From assembly GCA_016927635.1 (NCBI GenBank), contig JAFGMJ010000213.1, forward strand, positions 1 to 5,234: 5,234 nucleotides of DNA, read 5' to 3'. The position numbers and the translations under genes were made by a program. Shown piece after piece: positions 1 through 5,234 of the stretch. Within the stretch, counting starts at the first letter, position 1. Every line of letters begins with the position of its first letter. The notes under the pieces were generated by a model, which searched no databases, had not been told where the DNA came from, and was given only the letters and a program-made list of their open reading frames with translations. Origin of the DNA: Actinomycetota bacterium (GTDB taxonomy: Bacteria > Actinomycetota > Humimicrobiia > Humimicrobiales > Humimicrobiaceae).

Positions 1-548
1 CTGAATTCAAACTTATACGGCTTTGTAAGTATATATTTTATTGCAAGTCCAGCAGTATAGGCATCGTCATAAGCTATTTTGCCCCTCTCACCAGAGCACA
101 ATAGAATTATATCCAATGCATTATTAAATGCTGTTTCAATAATAGCGTTTACTGCGCTGTTGAGATTAAGTATTGAAAGAGTATATATTTTTGGACAATC
201 TTTGGCTTTCAGTATGGATTTTGTACCGTTTGTCGTCATCAGAATAAAATTTTTACCCCTGCAATCAATTTCAGATAATTCAATGGGGGAATTGCCATGG
301 TCAAATCCTGCAGGCGGGAGTCCTTTTTCTTCACCGCATAATAGAAAATCATTGAATTTATTTTTTAAACTATATGCTTCTTTTTTATCTGGTGCAATAA
401 GTATATTACTGCCGCCGCAGCCTATTATTGTAGCTATTGTTGAAGTCGCTCTTATGGTGTCTATCACAGCACAAACTGACTCTTTCATATTCAGCTCTGC
501 CAGGCGGCCTGGGTCAAAATCGTTAGTCAGAATTGTATGGACTTTCAT
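1..548 (-). CDS. comB: 2-phosphosulfolactate phosphatase (ComB family), 5' part only
   Basis: The first 182 codons of a ComB-family protein can be read without a stop from an ATG at 548 to the left edge, where the gene is cut; family members run about 230-250 residues, so roughly the last quarter is missing. Conserved blocks seen: AVIDTIRATSTI (residues 27-38), CGEEKG followed by GFDHGNSPIE (71-90), TTNGT (105-109), CSGERG (151-156) and DDAYTAG (161-167). The family contains Mg-dependent acid phosphatases that convert 2-phospho-3-sulfolactate to sulfolactate, known from coenzyme M synthesis in methanogens; bacterial members are common and their substrate is often unproven. No signal peptide is seen, so it should be cytosolic. 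It starts 15 bases after the purC stop, with only a weak AAAGG (563-559) ten bases before the ATG, so it is probably the operon's fifth gene. Family assignment is firm; the exact substrate is inference. Confidence 0.88.
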   Translation of the reverse strand, partial: MKVHTILTNDFDPGRLAELNMKESVCAVIDTIRATSTIATIIGCGGSNILIAPDKKEAYSLKNKFNDFLLCGEEKGLPPAGFDHGNSPIELSEIDCRGKNFILMTTNGTKSILKAKDCPKIYTLSILNLNSAVNAIIETAFNNALDIILLCSGERGKIAYDDAYTAGLAIKYILTKPYKFEF

Positions 549-563
549 TTAAATGAAACCTTT

Positions 564-1448
564 TTAAAATTTTTTACCTGTAAGTTTTTCATAAGCTGTT
601 ATATATCTTCTGGATGTCATTTGTACCACATCTTCAGGAAGCTCTGGCGGAAGTGAATTCCTGTCCCAGTCAGTGCTTAGAAGATAGTCCCTGACATATT
701 GTTTGTCATAACTTTTTTGCTGATATCCTTCCTTATAGTCCTCAAGCGGCCAAAACCGGGAAGAGTCCGGTGTTAAAACCTCATCAACAAGTATAATATC
801 ACCGTCTATTTCACCAAATTCAAATTTCGTATCTGCTATTATTATGCCTTTTTCAAGCGCAAAATCGGCAGCTCTGGCATAAAGCTCTATGCTTTTATTT
901 TGAAGAAATAAAATTATTTCACTGCCGAATCTGTTCTTTGCCTCCTGCAATGTCAAAAGCATATCATGGCCGACATCCGCTTTAGTGGTAGGAGTAAAAA
1001 GCGGCTCCGGCAGTTTTTCGCATAACTTCAGTCCTTCAGGCAGAGTTATATCACCTATCGCACCGCTTTTTTTATATTCCTCCCAGCCTGAACCGGTTAT
1101 ATATCCCCTGACTACACATTCAATGGGATATATATTTGCTTTTTTTACAAGAACAGACCTGTCTTTAAGTATGTCTTCATATTTTTTAAAAATATCCGGG
1201 AATTTATTAAAATCTGTTTCAAGTAAATGGTTTTTAATAACTGCCTCAAGATATGAAAACCAGAAATTGGATATTTTATTAAGTATAGCCCCTTTATAAG
1301 GTATAAGCGACGGAAGAATATAGTCAAAAGCAGAAATCCTGTCAGTAGTTACTATCAAAAGCATGTCCTCATATAAAAACATTTCCCTTACTTTTCCACT
1401 CTTAATTTTTTTCAGCCCATCTATTTTTATTTCTCCAACAACACTCAT
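564..1448 (-). CDS. purC: Phosphoribosylaminoimidazole-succinocarboxamide (SAICAR) synthetase, long form
   Basis: This enzyme joins CAIR and aspartate with ATP to give SAICAR, a late step of de novo IMP synthesis in the cytosol. The 294-residue product has the family blocks in order: GKVRE (18-22, nucleotide-binding region), TTDRISAFD (34-42), PIECVVRGYITGSG (108-121), EPLFTPTTKAD (148-158), IADTKFEFG (204-212), DEVLTPDSSRFW (222-233) and SYDKQYVRDYL (246-256). The length and the C-terminal DKQYVRDYL block fit the roughly 300-residue long form rather than the short (about 235) form. I place the start at 1448 because an AGGAGG lies five bases upstream; an in-frame ATG at 1481 would add 11 unconserved residues and overlap the glycerate kinase gene by 17 bases. 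The gap from the glycerate kinase stop is then 16 bases, and comB follows after 15. No other pur gene is in the window, so purC sits apart from a typical pur cluster. All key blocks are intact. Confidence 0.97.
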   Translation of the reverse strand: MSVVGEIKIDGLKKIKSGKVREMFLYEDMLLIVTTDRISAFDYILPSLIPYKGAILNKISNFWFSYLEAVIKNHLLETDFNKFPDIFKKYEDILKDRSVLVKKANIYPIECVVRGYITGSGWEEYKKSGAIGDITLPEGLKLCEKLPEPLFTPTTKADVGHDMLLTLQEAKNRFGSEIILFLQNKSIELYARAADFALEKGIIIADTKFEFGEIDGDIILVDEVLTPDSSRFWPLEDYKEGYQQKSYDKQYVRDYLLSTDWDRNSLPPELPEDVVQMTSRRYITAYEKLTGKKF

Positions 1449-1453
1449 TATTG

Positions 1454-1459
1454 CCTCCT
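1454..1459 (-). promoter_or_regulatory. Ribosome binding site of purC
   Basis: On the minus strand AGGAGG lies five bases before the ATG at 1448, just after the glycerate kinase stop (1467-1465). Its strength and spacing decide the purC start in favour of 1448 over the in-frame ATG at 1481. Its closeness to the upstream stop would allow translational coupling. Confidence 0.85.
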
Positions 1460-1464
1460 GTCTG

Positions 1465-2625
1465 TCATTTATTTTTTTCAATGATACTGAAGTAAAACTT
1501 TGCTATCTCTCCAGCTTCAAAATACAGGCATTCTTTACCTTTTTTAATTGCCTGCTCCAGATCCATCGCTCTGGATATCGTATCAAAATTGCCAGCAAAA
1601 AGACCTTTCTTGAAGTCTTCTACGCTGCTGTAATCTATATTTACTGAACCGTTTATGGTAATAACAGCAATGCCATATTTTTTTGCAAGCATGGCAACAC
1701 CATATGCGCTTTTGCCGTAAAATGTCTGATTATCCATTGAGCCTTCGCCTGTTATAACAAGGTCGGCATCCGTTATTTTTTCTTCAAGTTTTGTAGCTTT
1801 TATAATTATTTTTGTGCCGGGTTCCAGCCTTGCATCAAAAAATGCATACAGGCCTGCACCCAGCCCGCCCGCTGCACCCCCACTTTTTATATTGCTTATG
1901 TCTTTGCTTAGATATTGTTCTACAATTTTTGAAAAATTTTTTAAACCATTGTCAAGCGCTTCTACCGTTTGTGGGTCTGCTCCTTTTTGAGGCCCATAGA
2001 CATATGCGGCCCCGTTCTTACCGTAAAGAGTATTGTCTACATCGCATGCGACATATATTTTAACTTTTTTAGCTTTTTCAATTACAGAACTGGTATCTAT
2101 AAATGATACCCTGGACAAATCTTTTCCAAAACCCTGAAGTATTTGTTTATCCTTATCATAAAATTTTACTCCCAGCGCATGTGCAGCACCCATTCCTGCA
2201 TCATTTGTAGCGCTGCCCCCAATGCCCAATATTATTTTTTCTGTACCCATTTCGATTGCTTTTTTTATGAGTTGTCCTGTTCCATAAGTTGTAGTGTTTA
2301 AAGGATTTTTTTCTTCAGTATTTAAAAGCCACAGGCCTGAAGCTGAGGACATTTCAATTACGGCAGTCCTGCCGTTTTCTATAATCCCGAACACAGCAGG
2401 CACTATCCTGCCTGAAGGGCCCGTTACATCAGCTTTTACATATTTTCCATCCAGGCTTTCAACAAGGGTATCCACTGTACCTTCCCCGCCGTCAGCCATA
2501 GGGCTTACTATTATTTGAGCATCTTTATTATGCTGCCTGAAAGCATCTTTTATTACAGAGCAAACCTCTAAAGCGCTCATATTGCCTTTATATTTATCGC
2601 ATGCAATTACAATTTTAGGTGCCAA
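1465..2625 (-). CDS. glxK: Glycerate kinase (type I, GlxK/GarK family), TTG start
   Basis: The protein phosphorylates D-glycerate with ATP; characterised GarK/GlxK-type members mostly give 2-phosphoglycerate, feeding lower glycolysis, but the position cannot be read from sequence. The 386-residue product is full length for the family (about 375-385). Blocks seen: IACDKYKGNMSA (7-18), MADGGEGT (43-50), GIGGSATNDAGMG (134-146), CDVDNTLYG (194-202) then GPQKGA (211-216), SGGAAGGLGAGL (248-259), and DLVITGEGSMDNQT (288-301) before GK (304-305). The start is TTG: an in-frame TAA sits five codons upstream (2640-2638), the next Met is residue 16, and the family N-terminus (KIVIA.D..KG) begins at once. 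A strong binding site supports it. Small departures from the usual family sequence are GEGSMD where GEGRID is common, and CDKYKG where PDSFKG is common. It lies 67 bases after mtnP and 16 before purC. Related kinases of other hydroxy acids cannot be excluded. Confidence 0.93.
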   Translation of the reverse strand: MAPKIVIACDKYKGNMSALEVCSVIKDAFRQHNKDAQIIVSPMADGGEGTVDTLVESLDGKYVKADVTGPSGRIVPAVFGIIENGRTAVIEMSSASGLWLLNTEEKNPLNTTTYGTGQLIKKAIEMGTEKIILGIGGSATNDAGMGAAHALGVKFYDKDKQILQGFGKDLSRVSFIDTSSVIEKAKKVKIYVACDVDNTLYGKNGAAYVYGPQKGADPQTVEALDNGLKNFSKIVEQYLSKDISNIKSGGAAGGLGAGLYAFFDARLEPGTKIIIKATKLEEKITDADLVITGEGSMDNQTFYGKSAYGVAMLAKKYGIAVITINGSVNIDYSSVEDFKKGLFAGNFDTISRAMDLEQAIKKGKECLYFEAGEIAKFYFSIIEKNK

Positions 2626-2629
2626 TAAA

Positions 2630-2640
2630 TCACTTCCTTA
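2630..2640 (-). promoter_or_regulatory. Ribosome binding site of glxK (supports TTG start)
   Basis: The minus strand reads TAAGGAAGTGA four bases before the TTG at 2625. Compared with the ideal AAGGAGGTGA it has one mismatch, so it is a long match to the 16S rRNA 3' end. It also contains the in-frame TAA that rules out any start further upstream. Confidence 0.75.
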
Positions 2641-2656
2641 AAAACCCAAGTTAAGG
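2636..2656 (-). promoter_or_regulatory. Possible hairpin masking the glxK ribosome binding site
   Basis: On the minus strand CCTTAA (2656-2651) and TTAAGG (2641-2636) are perfect six-base complements around a nine-base loop, and the second arm includes the AAGG of the glxK binding site. Folding in the mRNA would hide part of that site. The stem has only two G-C pairs, so it is weak, and chance in AT-rich DNA is a fair alternative explanation. Confidence 0.3.
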
Positions 2657-2692
2657 GCTTAAACAGACTTACATTCTCAAAGCATTTTAAAA

Positions 2693-3502
2693 CTAGCTGA
2701 TGGCAGCGCCTTCAAGTGCCTGAGAACATATACATTTTCTTTTTTTGGGTACTTTTGGTATTGCTTTAAAAAGAAGATTTCTCAGTTTTTCATTATTCTG
2801 ATTAAATATCTTTACAACATCATTGCTTGAGACAGGTTTTATATTACTGTTCCCCTCAAGGCCTGCATCATAATCAGTAATAAGGGAAATATTTACAAAA
2901 CAAATTTCAAGTTCACGCGCAAGGACGACCTCCGGATACTGGGTCATATTTATGACTTCCCATCCCTGTGAGGAATACCATCTGCTCTCTGCTTTAGTGC
3001 TGAATCTTGGCCCCTGTATAATAACCACAGTCCCTTTTTTATGGTATTTTATTCCCAGTTCTTCTGCGCTTTTTTGTACTATATTTCTTAAAACAGGACA
3101 ATACGGCTCTGCAGTGGATATATGTGTTGTGTGTGGTCCGTCATAAAAAGTATCTATTCTTGCATTTGTCCTGTCTACAAACTGGTCACATATTACAAAA
3201 TCACCCGGGATAACCTCTGCCTGAAGGCTCCCGGCCGCACATGGCGAAAATATCTGTTTGACTCCCAGCTCTTTCATGGCATAAACATTTGCCCTGTAAT
3301 TTATTTTATGAGGTGGTATAGAGTGCTTCTTACCATGCCTTGGAAGAAATGCGACTTTCAGGCCTTCAAGCTCACCTATTACTATTCTGTCTGAAGGTTT
3401 TCCGTATATTGTATCCATATCGGCTTCATCAATGACATTTAAAAAATTATAGAAACCTGAACCTCCAAATACTCCTACATCTGCTTTAAGTTTCTTTTGC
3501 AT
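2693..3502 (-). CDS. mtnP: S-methyl-5'-thioadenosine phosphorylase (MTAP)
   Basis: The enzyme splits methylthioadenosine with phosphate into adenine and 5-methylthioribose 1-phosphate, removing the by-product of polyamine and related SAM-dependent syntheses. The 269-residue product has the PNP/MTAP family blocks: GGSG (13-16, phosphate site), FLPRHG (52-57), INYRANVYAMKELGV (67-81), AAGSL (89-93), QFVDRT (107-112), QGPRFSTKAES (163-173), INMTQYPE (184-191) and TDYD (209-212). Asp in TDYD is typical of 6-aminopurine enzymes, favouring MTA over inosine-type substrates. The DAGLEG after it and a Cys-X-Cys near the C-terminus (257-259) recall the actinobacterial-style subfamily; this is from memory. 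The start at 3502 has AGAGG five bases upstream; the in-frame ATG at 3616 would overlap the kinase gene by 80 bases with no conserved sequence. The gap to the kinase is 34 bases. Methylthioinosine or plain adenosine remain possible substrates. No mtnA or other later salvage gene is in the window. Confidence 0.93.
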   Translation of the reverse strand: MQKKLKADVGVFGGSGFYNFLNVIDEADMDTIYGKPSDRIVIGELEGLKVAFLPRHGKKHSIPPHKINYRANVYAMKELGVKQIFSPCAAGSLQAEVIPGDFVICDQFVDRTNARIDTFYDGPHTTHISTAEPYCPVLRNIVQKSAEELGIKYHKKGTVVIIQGPRFSTKAESRWYSSQGWEVINMTQYPEVVLARELEICFVNISLITDYDAGLEGNSNIKPVSSNDVVKIFNQNNEKLRNLLFKAIPKVPKKRKCICSQALEGAAIS

Positions 3503-3507
3503 ATAAA

Positions 3508-3512
3508 CCTCT
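3508..3512 (-). promoter_or_regulatory. Ribosome binding site of mtnP
   Basis: AGAGG on the minus strand lies five bases before the ATG at 3502, inside the 34-base gap after the kinase stop. It selects this start over the in-frame ATG at 3616, which lies within the kinase gene. Confidence 0.75.
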
Positions 3513-3536
3513 TTTCTGCAATATTTAAAAATCGAT

Positions 3537-4529
3537 TTAAATTCCCTTTGAAGATAGGATTTCAAGAAGGTCTTTATCAGATCTTGCCCCATACTGGCTA
3601 ACAATATCTGCAGCAATAATACTTCCTGCCCTTCCGCATGTATATATATCCCTGCCTCTTAAATAGCTGTTTAAAAAACCTGCAGCATACATATCACCTG
3701 CGCCCGTACTATCTATAATTGCTACTTTTTCAGGTTCAATCTTTATAACATCATTTCTGTAAACTATCGTTGAGCCCATTTCACCACGGGTTAATGCACA
3801 TATAAAGCCAAGCTCACTGCATTTTTTAATAGCATCATTGAAATCATTTACCTCAAAAAGCATTTTTATTTCTTCCTCATTTGCAAAAAGTATATCCGTC
3901 TTAATATTTAAAAGCTCATTAAATTTTGCACGATTTCTTTGGACACAATATGAATCAGAAAGAGTCATTGCAATTTTAATTCCAGAAGACGAGGCTATAC
4001 CTGCAGCTTTTTTAACTGCTGCATAAGCCTTTTCCTGATCAAAAAGATATCCTTCTATGTAAACTACCTCGCTAGACTTAATCAGGCCTGCATCCATATC
4101 TTTGGGCTCAAGCATTCCCGCTATGCCAAGAAATGTATTTAAAGTCCTCTGTGCATCAGGAGTTGTAAGCACTATGCAGCTGGCAGTGGGCAGGTGTTGA
4201 GGCCCGGCTTTCTTAGTCCTGTACAGTATTTTAAGTTTTGCAAGTTCGGATGAAAAAATATTGCCCATTTCATCATCTTTTACCTTGCCTATAAATGCCA
4301 CTTTGTTTCCAAGTGTTGCAAGACCTGCTATTGTGTTTGCTACAGAACCTCCCGAAATGATTTTCTTTATTTCTATTTTTCGGTGAAGGTCCCTGGCTTC
4401 ATCTTCGCAAATAAGTTTCATGCTGCCCTTATCAAGCCTGCATTCATATAAGAACTTGTCATCGACACTGGCTATAACATCCACTATCGCATTTCCTATA
4501 CCTGTAACATGGATTTTTTTATTTTTCAT
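3537..4529 (-). CDS. Adenosine kinase-like PfkB-family sugar/nucleoside kinase
   Basis: This 330-residue protein is a ribokinase/PfkB-fold kinase, most like bacterial adenosine kinases, which turn adenosine and ATP into AMP and ADP. Seen in order: GIGNAIVDV (10-18, first strand), SGGSVANTIAGLATLG (59-74, substrate-binding glycines), GKVKDDEMG (81-89), RTLNTFLG (128-135), YIEGYL (157-162), ANEEEIKML (216-224), TRGEMGS (247-253) and the PfkB signature DSTGAGDMYAAGFL (273-286), with the anion hole GAG and catalytic base Asp279. The length is normal for the group. The ATG at 4529 fits the family N-terminus; an AAGGAT lies rather far upstream (about 12-13 bases). It is the first gene of the leftward operon, about 30 bases from the predicted transcription start. 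Next to mtnP, adenosine from S-adenosylhomocysteine breakdown is a sensible substrate, but other nucleosides or sugars cannot be excluded from sequence, so I give no symbol. Confidence 0.87.
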   Translation of the reverse strand: MKNKKIHVTGIGNAIVDVIASVDDKFLYECRLDKGSMKLICEDEARDLHRKIEIKKIISGGSVANTIAGLATLGNKVAFIGKVKDDEMGNIFSSELAKLKILYRTKKAGPQHLPTASCIVLTTPDAQRTLNTFLGIAGMLEPKDMDAGLIKSSEVVYIEGYLFDQEKAYAAVKKAAGIASSSGIKIAMTLSDSYCVQRNRAKFNELLNIKTDILFANEEEIKMLFEVNDFNDAIKKCSELGFICALTRGEMGSTIVYRNDVIKIEPEKVAIIDSTGAGDMYAAGFLNSYLRGRDIYTCGRAGSIIAADIVSQYGARSDKDLLEILSSKGI

Positions 4530-4565
4530 AATTTTTTATTTATCCTTAAAGGTTTTAGTCTAAAC

Positions 4566-4594
4566 ATTTTAATTTTTTTACCGCATTTTTTCAA
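4566..4594 (-). promoter_or_regulatory. Sigma-70-type promoter of the leftward operon
   Basis: The minus strand carries TTGAAA (4594-4589), a 17-base spacer, and TAAAAT (4571-4566), each one base from consensus apart from local AT-richness. Transcription would begin near 4559, leaving a leader of about 30 bases before the kinase ATG at 4529. That is too short for a riboswitch. AT-rich DNA gives chance matches, but position, spacing and strand all fit. Confidence 0.6.
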
Positions 4595-4690
4595 TCAATG
4601 TTTTTTAAAGACAGCCAGTGAAATAGCCTTTTTAACTTTTTTAAGCTAAAATTTCATCAAGACACAAATTGATTAATCTGCGACTTTTTG

Positions 4691-4696
4691 AAAGGA
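4691..4696 (+). promoter_or_regulatory. Ribosome binding site of yjbQ
   Basis: AAAGGA lies six bases before the ATG at 4703, a normal spacing. It confirms the start and marks the right end of the divergent intergenic region. I found no convincing plus-strand promoter there: TTGATT at 4669 and GATAAT at 4695 are 20 bases apart, and the latter overlaps this site. Confidence 0.75.
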
Positions 4697-4702
4697 TAAT
4701 AT

Positions 4703-5095
4703 ATGCTTAAAACATTAAACATAAAAACCAGCAAAAGAACAGACATGATAAATATAACAAACCAGATTATTGCGATTGTAAAAGAATCAGGAGTAAATAG
4801 CGGCATCTGTGTATTGCATGTCCCTCACACAACAGCAGCCATTACAATAAATGAATCTGCAGACCCAGATGTGGTTTACGATATATTGAAAAAAACAACT
4901 GCATTGATTCCTGAAAACGATAATTATTCCCACGCAGAGGGAAATTCTGATGCGCATATAAAGTCCAGCATTTTCGGGCCTGTTTTAACACTGATAATAG
5001 AAAACTCTAACATAGTTCTCGGCACATGGCAGAATATTTATTTCTGTGAGTTTGACGGTCCAAGAAGCAGAAAATTATATGCGAAAATCATATAA
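4703..5095 (+). CDS. yjbQ: YjbQ/UPF0047 family protein
   Basis: The 130-residue product is a full-length member of the YjbQ (UPF0047) family, small soluble proteins that form trimers. Conserved blocks: VPHTTAAITINE (40-51), HAEGNSDAHIKSS (77-89) and LGTWQNIYFCEFDGPR (106-121). The histidines at 42, 77 and 85 lie in blocks thought to form a metal- or phosphate-binding site. The E. coli member has been reported to have weak thiamine-phosphate synthase activity, and many databases call the family secondary thiamine-phosphate synthase, but the true cell role is unsettled. It is transcribed away from the purine/SAM-salvage operon, and rarA follows after 21 bases in the same reading frame, so the two are probably cotranscribed. 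No thiamine gene or thiamine riboswitch is seen nearby, so the context does not back the thiamine role. The start is secured by a good binding site. Confidence 0.93.
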   Translation: MLKTLNIKTSKRTDMINITNQIIAIVKESGVNSGICVLHVPHTTAAITINESADPDVVYDILKKTTALIPENDNYSHAEGNSDAHIKSSIFGPVLTLIIENSNIVLGTWQNIYFCEFDGPRSRKLYAKII

Positions 5096-5116
5096 ATTCT
5101 TTATTTTTTTATTTGT

Positions 5117-5234
5117 ATGGAACTTTTTGATCAAAAATCAATAAATACCGAAATTTCATTTAAACACAATACCGGCCCCACTGCCCCTCTTGCAGAAAGA
5201 ATGAGGCCCCAAAATCTTGACGAATTTGTGGGGC
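5117..5234 (+). CDS. rarA: Replication-associated recombination protein A (RarA/MgsA), N-terminal fragment
   Basis: Thirty-nine codons can be read from the ATG at 5117 to the right edge, where the gene is cut. The reading starts MELFDQ and contains PLAERMRPQNLDEFVG (24-39), which matches the N-terminus of RarA-type AAA+ ATPases just before the GQ..L block. RarA acts with the replisome at stalled forks and in recombination. RuvB has a similar RP..LDE.(I/V)GQ stretch, but PLAERMRP and the short acidic start favour RarA; the Walker motifs that would prove it lie beyond the window. No Shine-Dalgarno sequence is seen in the T-rich 21 bases after the yjbQ stop, and that stop is in frame with this gene, with no other ATG, GTG or TTG between. 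Translation may depend on coupling to yjbQ. Confidence 0.82.
   Translation, partial: MELFDQKSINTEISFKHNTGPTAPLAERMRPQNLDEFVG

Noticed and set aside
79..552. 157-codon plus-strand open frame near the left edge
   Set aside because: It lies antisense to comB, whose minus-strand reading has all the family blocks. The plus-strand product resembles no family I know and has no binding site.
985..2518. Several short open frames antisense to purC and glxK (985-1299, 1363-1647, 1812-2063, 2294-2518), plus 1145-1327 on the same strand as purC in another frame
   Set aside because: They are shadows of strongly conserved genes, with low-complexity products and no Shine-Dalgarno support.
3503..3616. Upstream extension of mtnP to an ATG at 3616
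   Set aside because: It would overlap the kinase gene by 80 bases and add 38 unconserved residues, while a good binding site precedes the ATG at 3502.
2952..4026. Plus-strand open frames antisense to mtnP and the kinase gene (2952-3146, 3122-3394, 3838-4026)
   Set aside because: They lie within recognisable minus-strand genes and their products show no family motif.
4530..4702. Riboswitch or small RNA in the divergent intergenic region
   Set aside because: The predicted leftward leader is only about 30 bases, and I could find no purine, SAM or thiamine riboswitch core or stable GC hairpin in the 173 bases.
5124..5137. 14-base perfect palindrome TTTTTGATCAAAAA
   Set aside because: It lies in rarA codons 3-7 and consists mostly of A and T runs around TGATCA. 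It could be an operator, but chance in AT-rich coding DNA explains it.
5206..5234. GC-rich inverted repeat GCCCCA/TGGGGC near the right edge, terminator-like
   Set aside because: It falls inside the conserved rarA coding sequence (codons for RPQNLDEFVG), and no T-run is visible before the window ends; likely a by-product of coding.

Overview
The window holds a compact, AT-rich stretch of an ordinary bacterial chromosome. It has two transcription units that diverge from one 173-base intergenic region (4530-4702). Clear Shine-Dalgarno sequences, frequent ATA and AGA/AGG codons, tight gene packing and the protein types all point to a low-GC bacterium. The methylthioadenosine phosphorylase resembles the actinobacterial-style subfamily and the SAICAR synthetase is the long form, but the phylum cannot be settled from this sequence.

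Leftward unit (minus strand, in order of transcription): an adenosine-kinase-like PfkB kinase (4529-3537), 5'-methylthioadenosine phosphorylase (3502-2693), a type I glycerate kinase with a TTG start (2625-1465), SAICAR synthetase PurC (1448-564), and the first 182 codons of a ComB-type 2-phosphosulfolactate phosphatase that runs off the left edge (548 to before 1). Gaps are 34, 67, 16 and 15 bases, and a good sigma-70-type promoter (TTGAAA-17-TAAAAT, 4594-4566) lies just ahead of the first gene, so this looks like one operon. The first two genes fit recovery of the nucleosides left by S-adenosylmethionine use: adenosine from S-adenosylhomocysteine, and methylthioadenosine from polyamine or other aminopropyl/aminocarboxypropyl transfers. 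PurC adds a step of de novo purine synthesis. Glycerate kinase and ComB both handle phosphate on the hydroxyl of three-carbon hydroxy acids.

Rightward unit (plus strand): a YjbQ/UPF0047 protein (4703-5095), then after 21 bases the first 39 codons of the AAA+ ATPase RarA/MgsA (from 5117), cut off by the right edge. The rarA fragment and the comB fragment are real genes truncated by the window ends.

I see no RNA genes, mobile elements, CRISPR arrays or long repeats, and no gene-free stretch longer than 173 bases. Nothing amounts to a clearly new system. The points worth a second look are the mixed gene content of the operon, a ComB in a bacterial purine/SAM-salvage setting, the TTG start and possible RBS-masking hairpin at the glycerate kinase gene, and the missing ribosome binding site at rarA.
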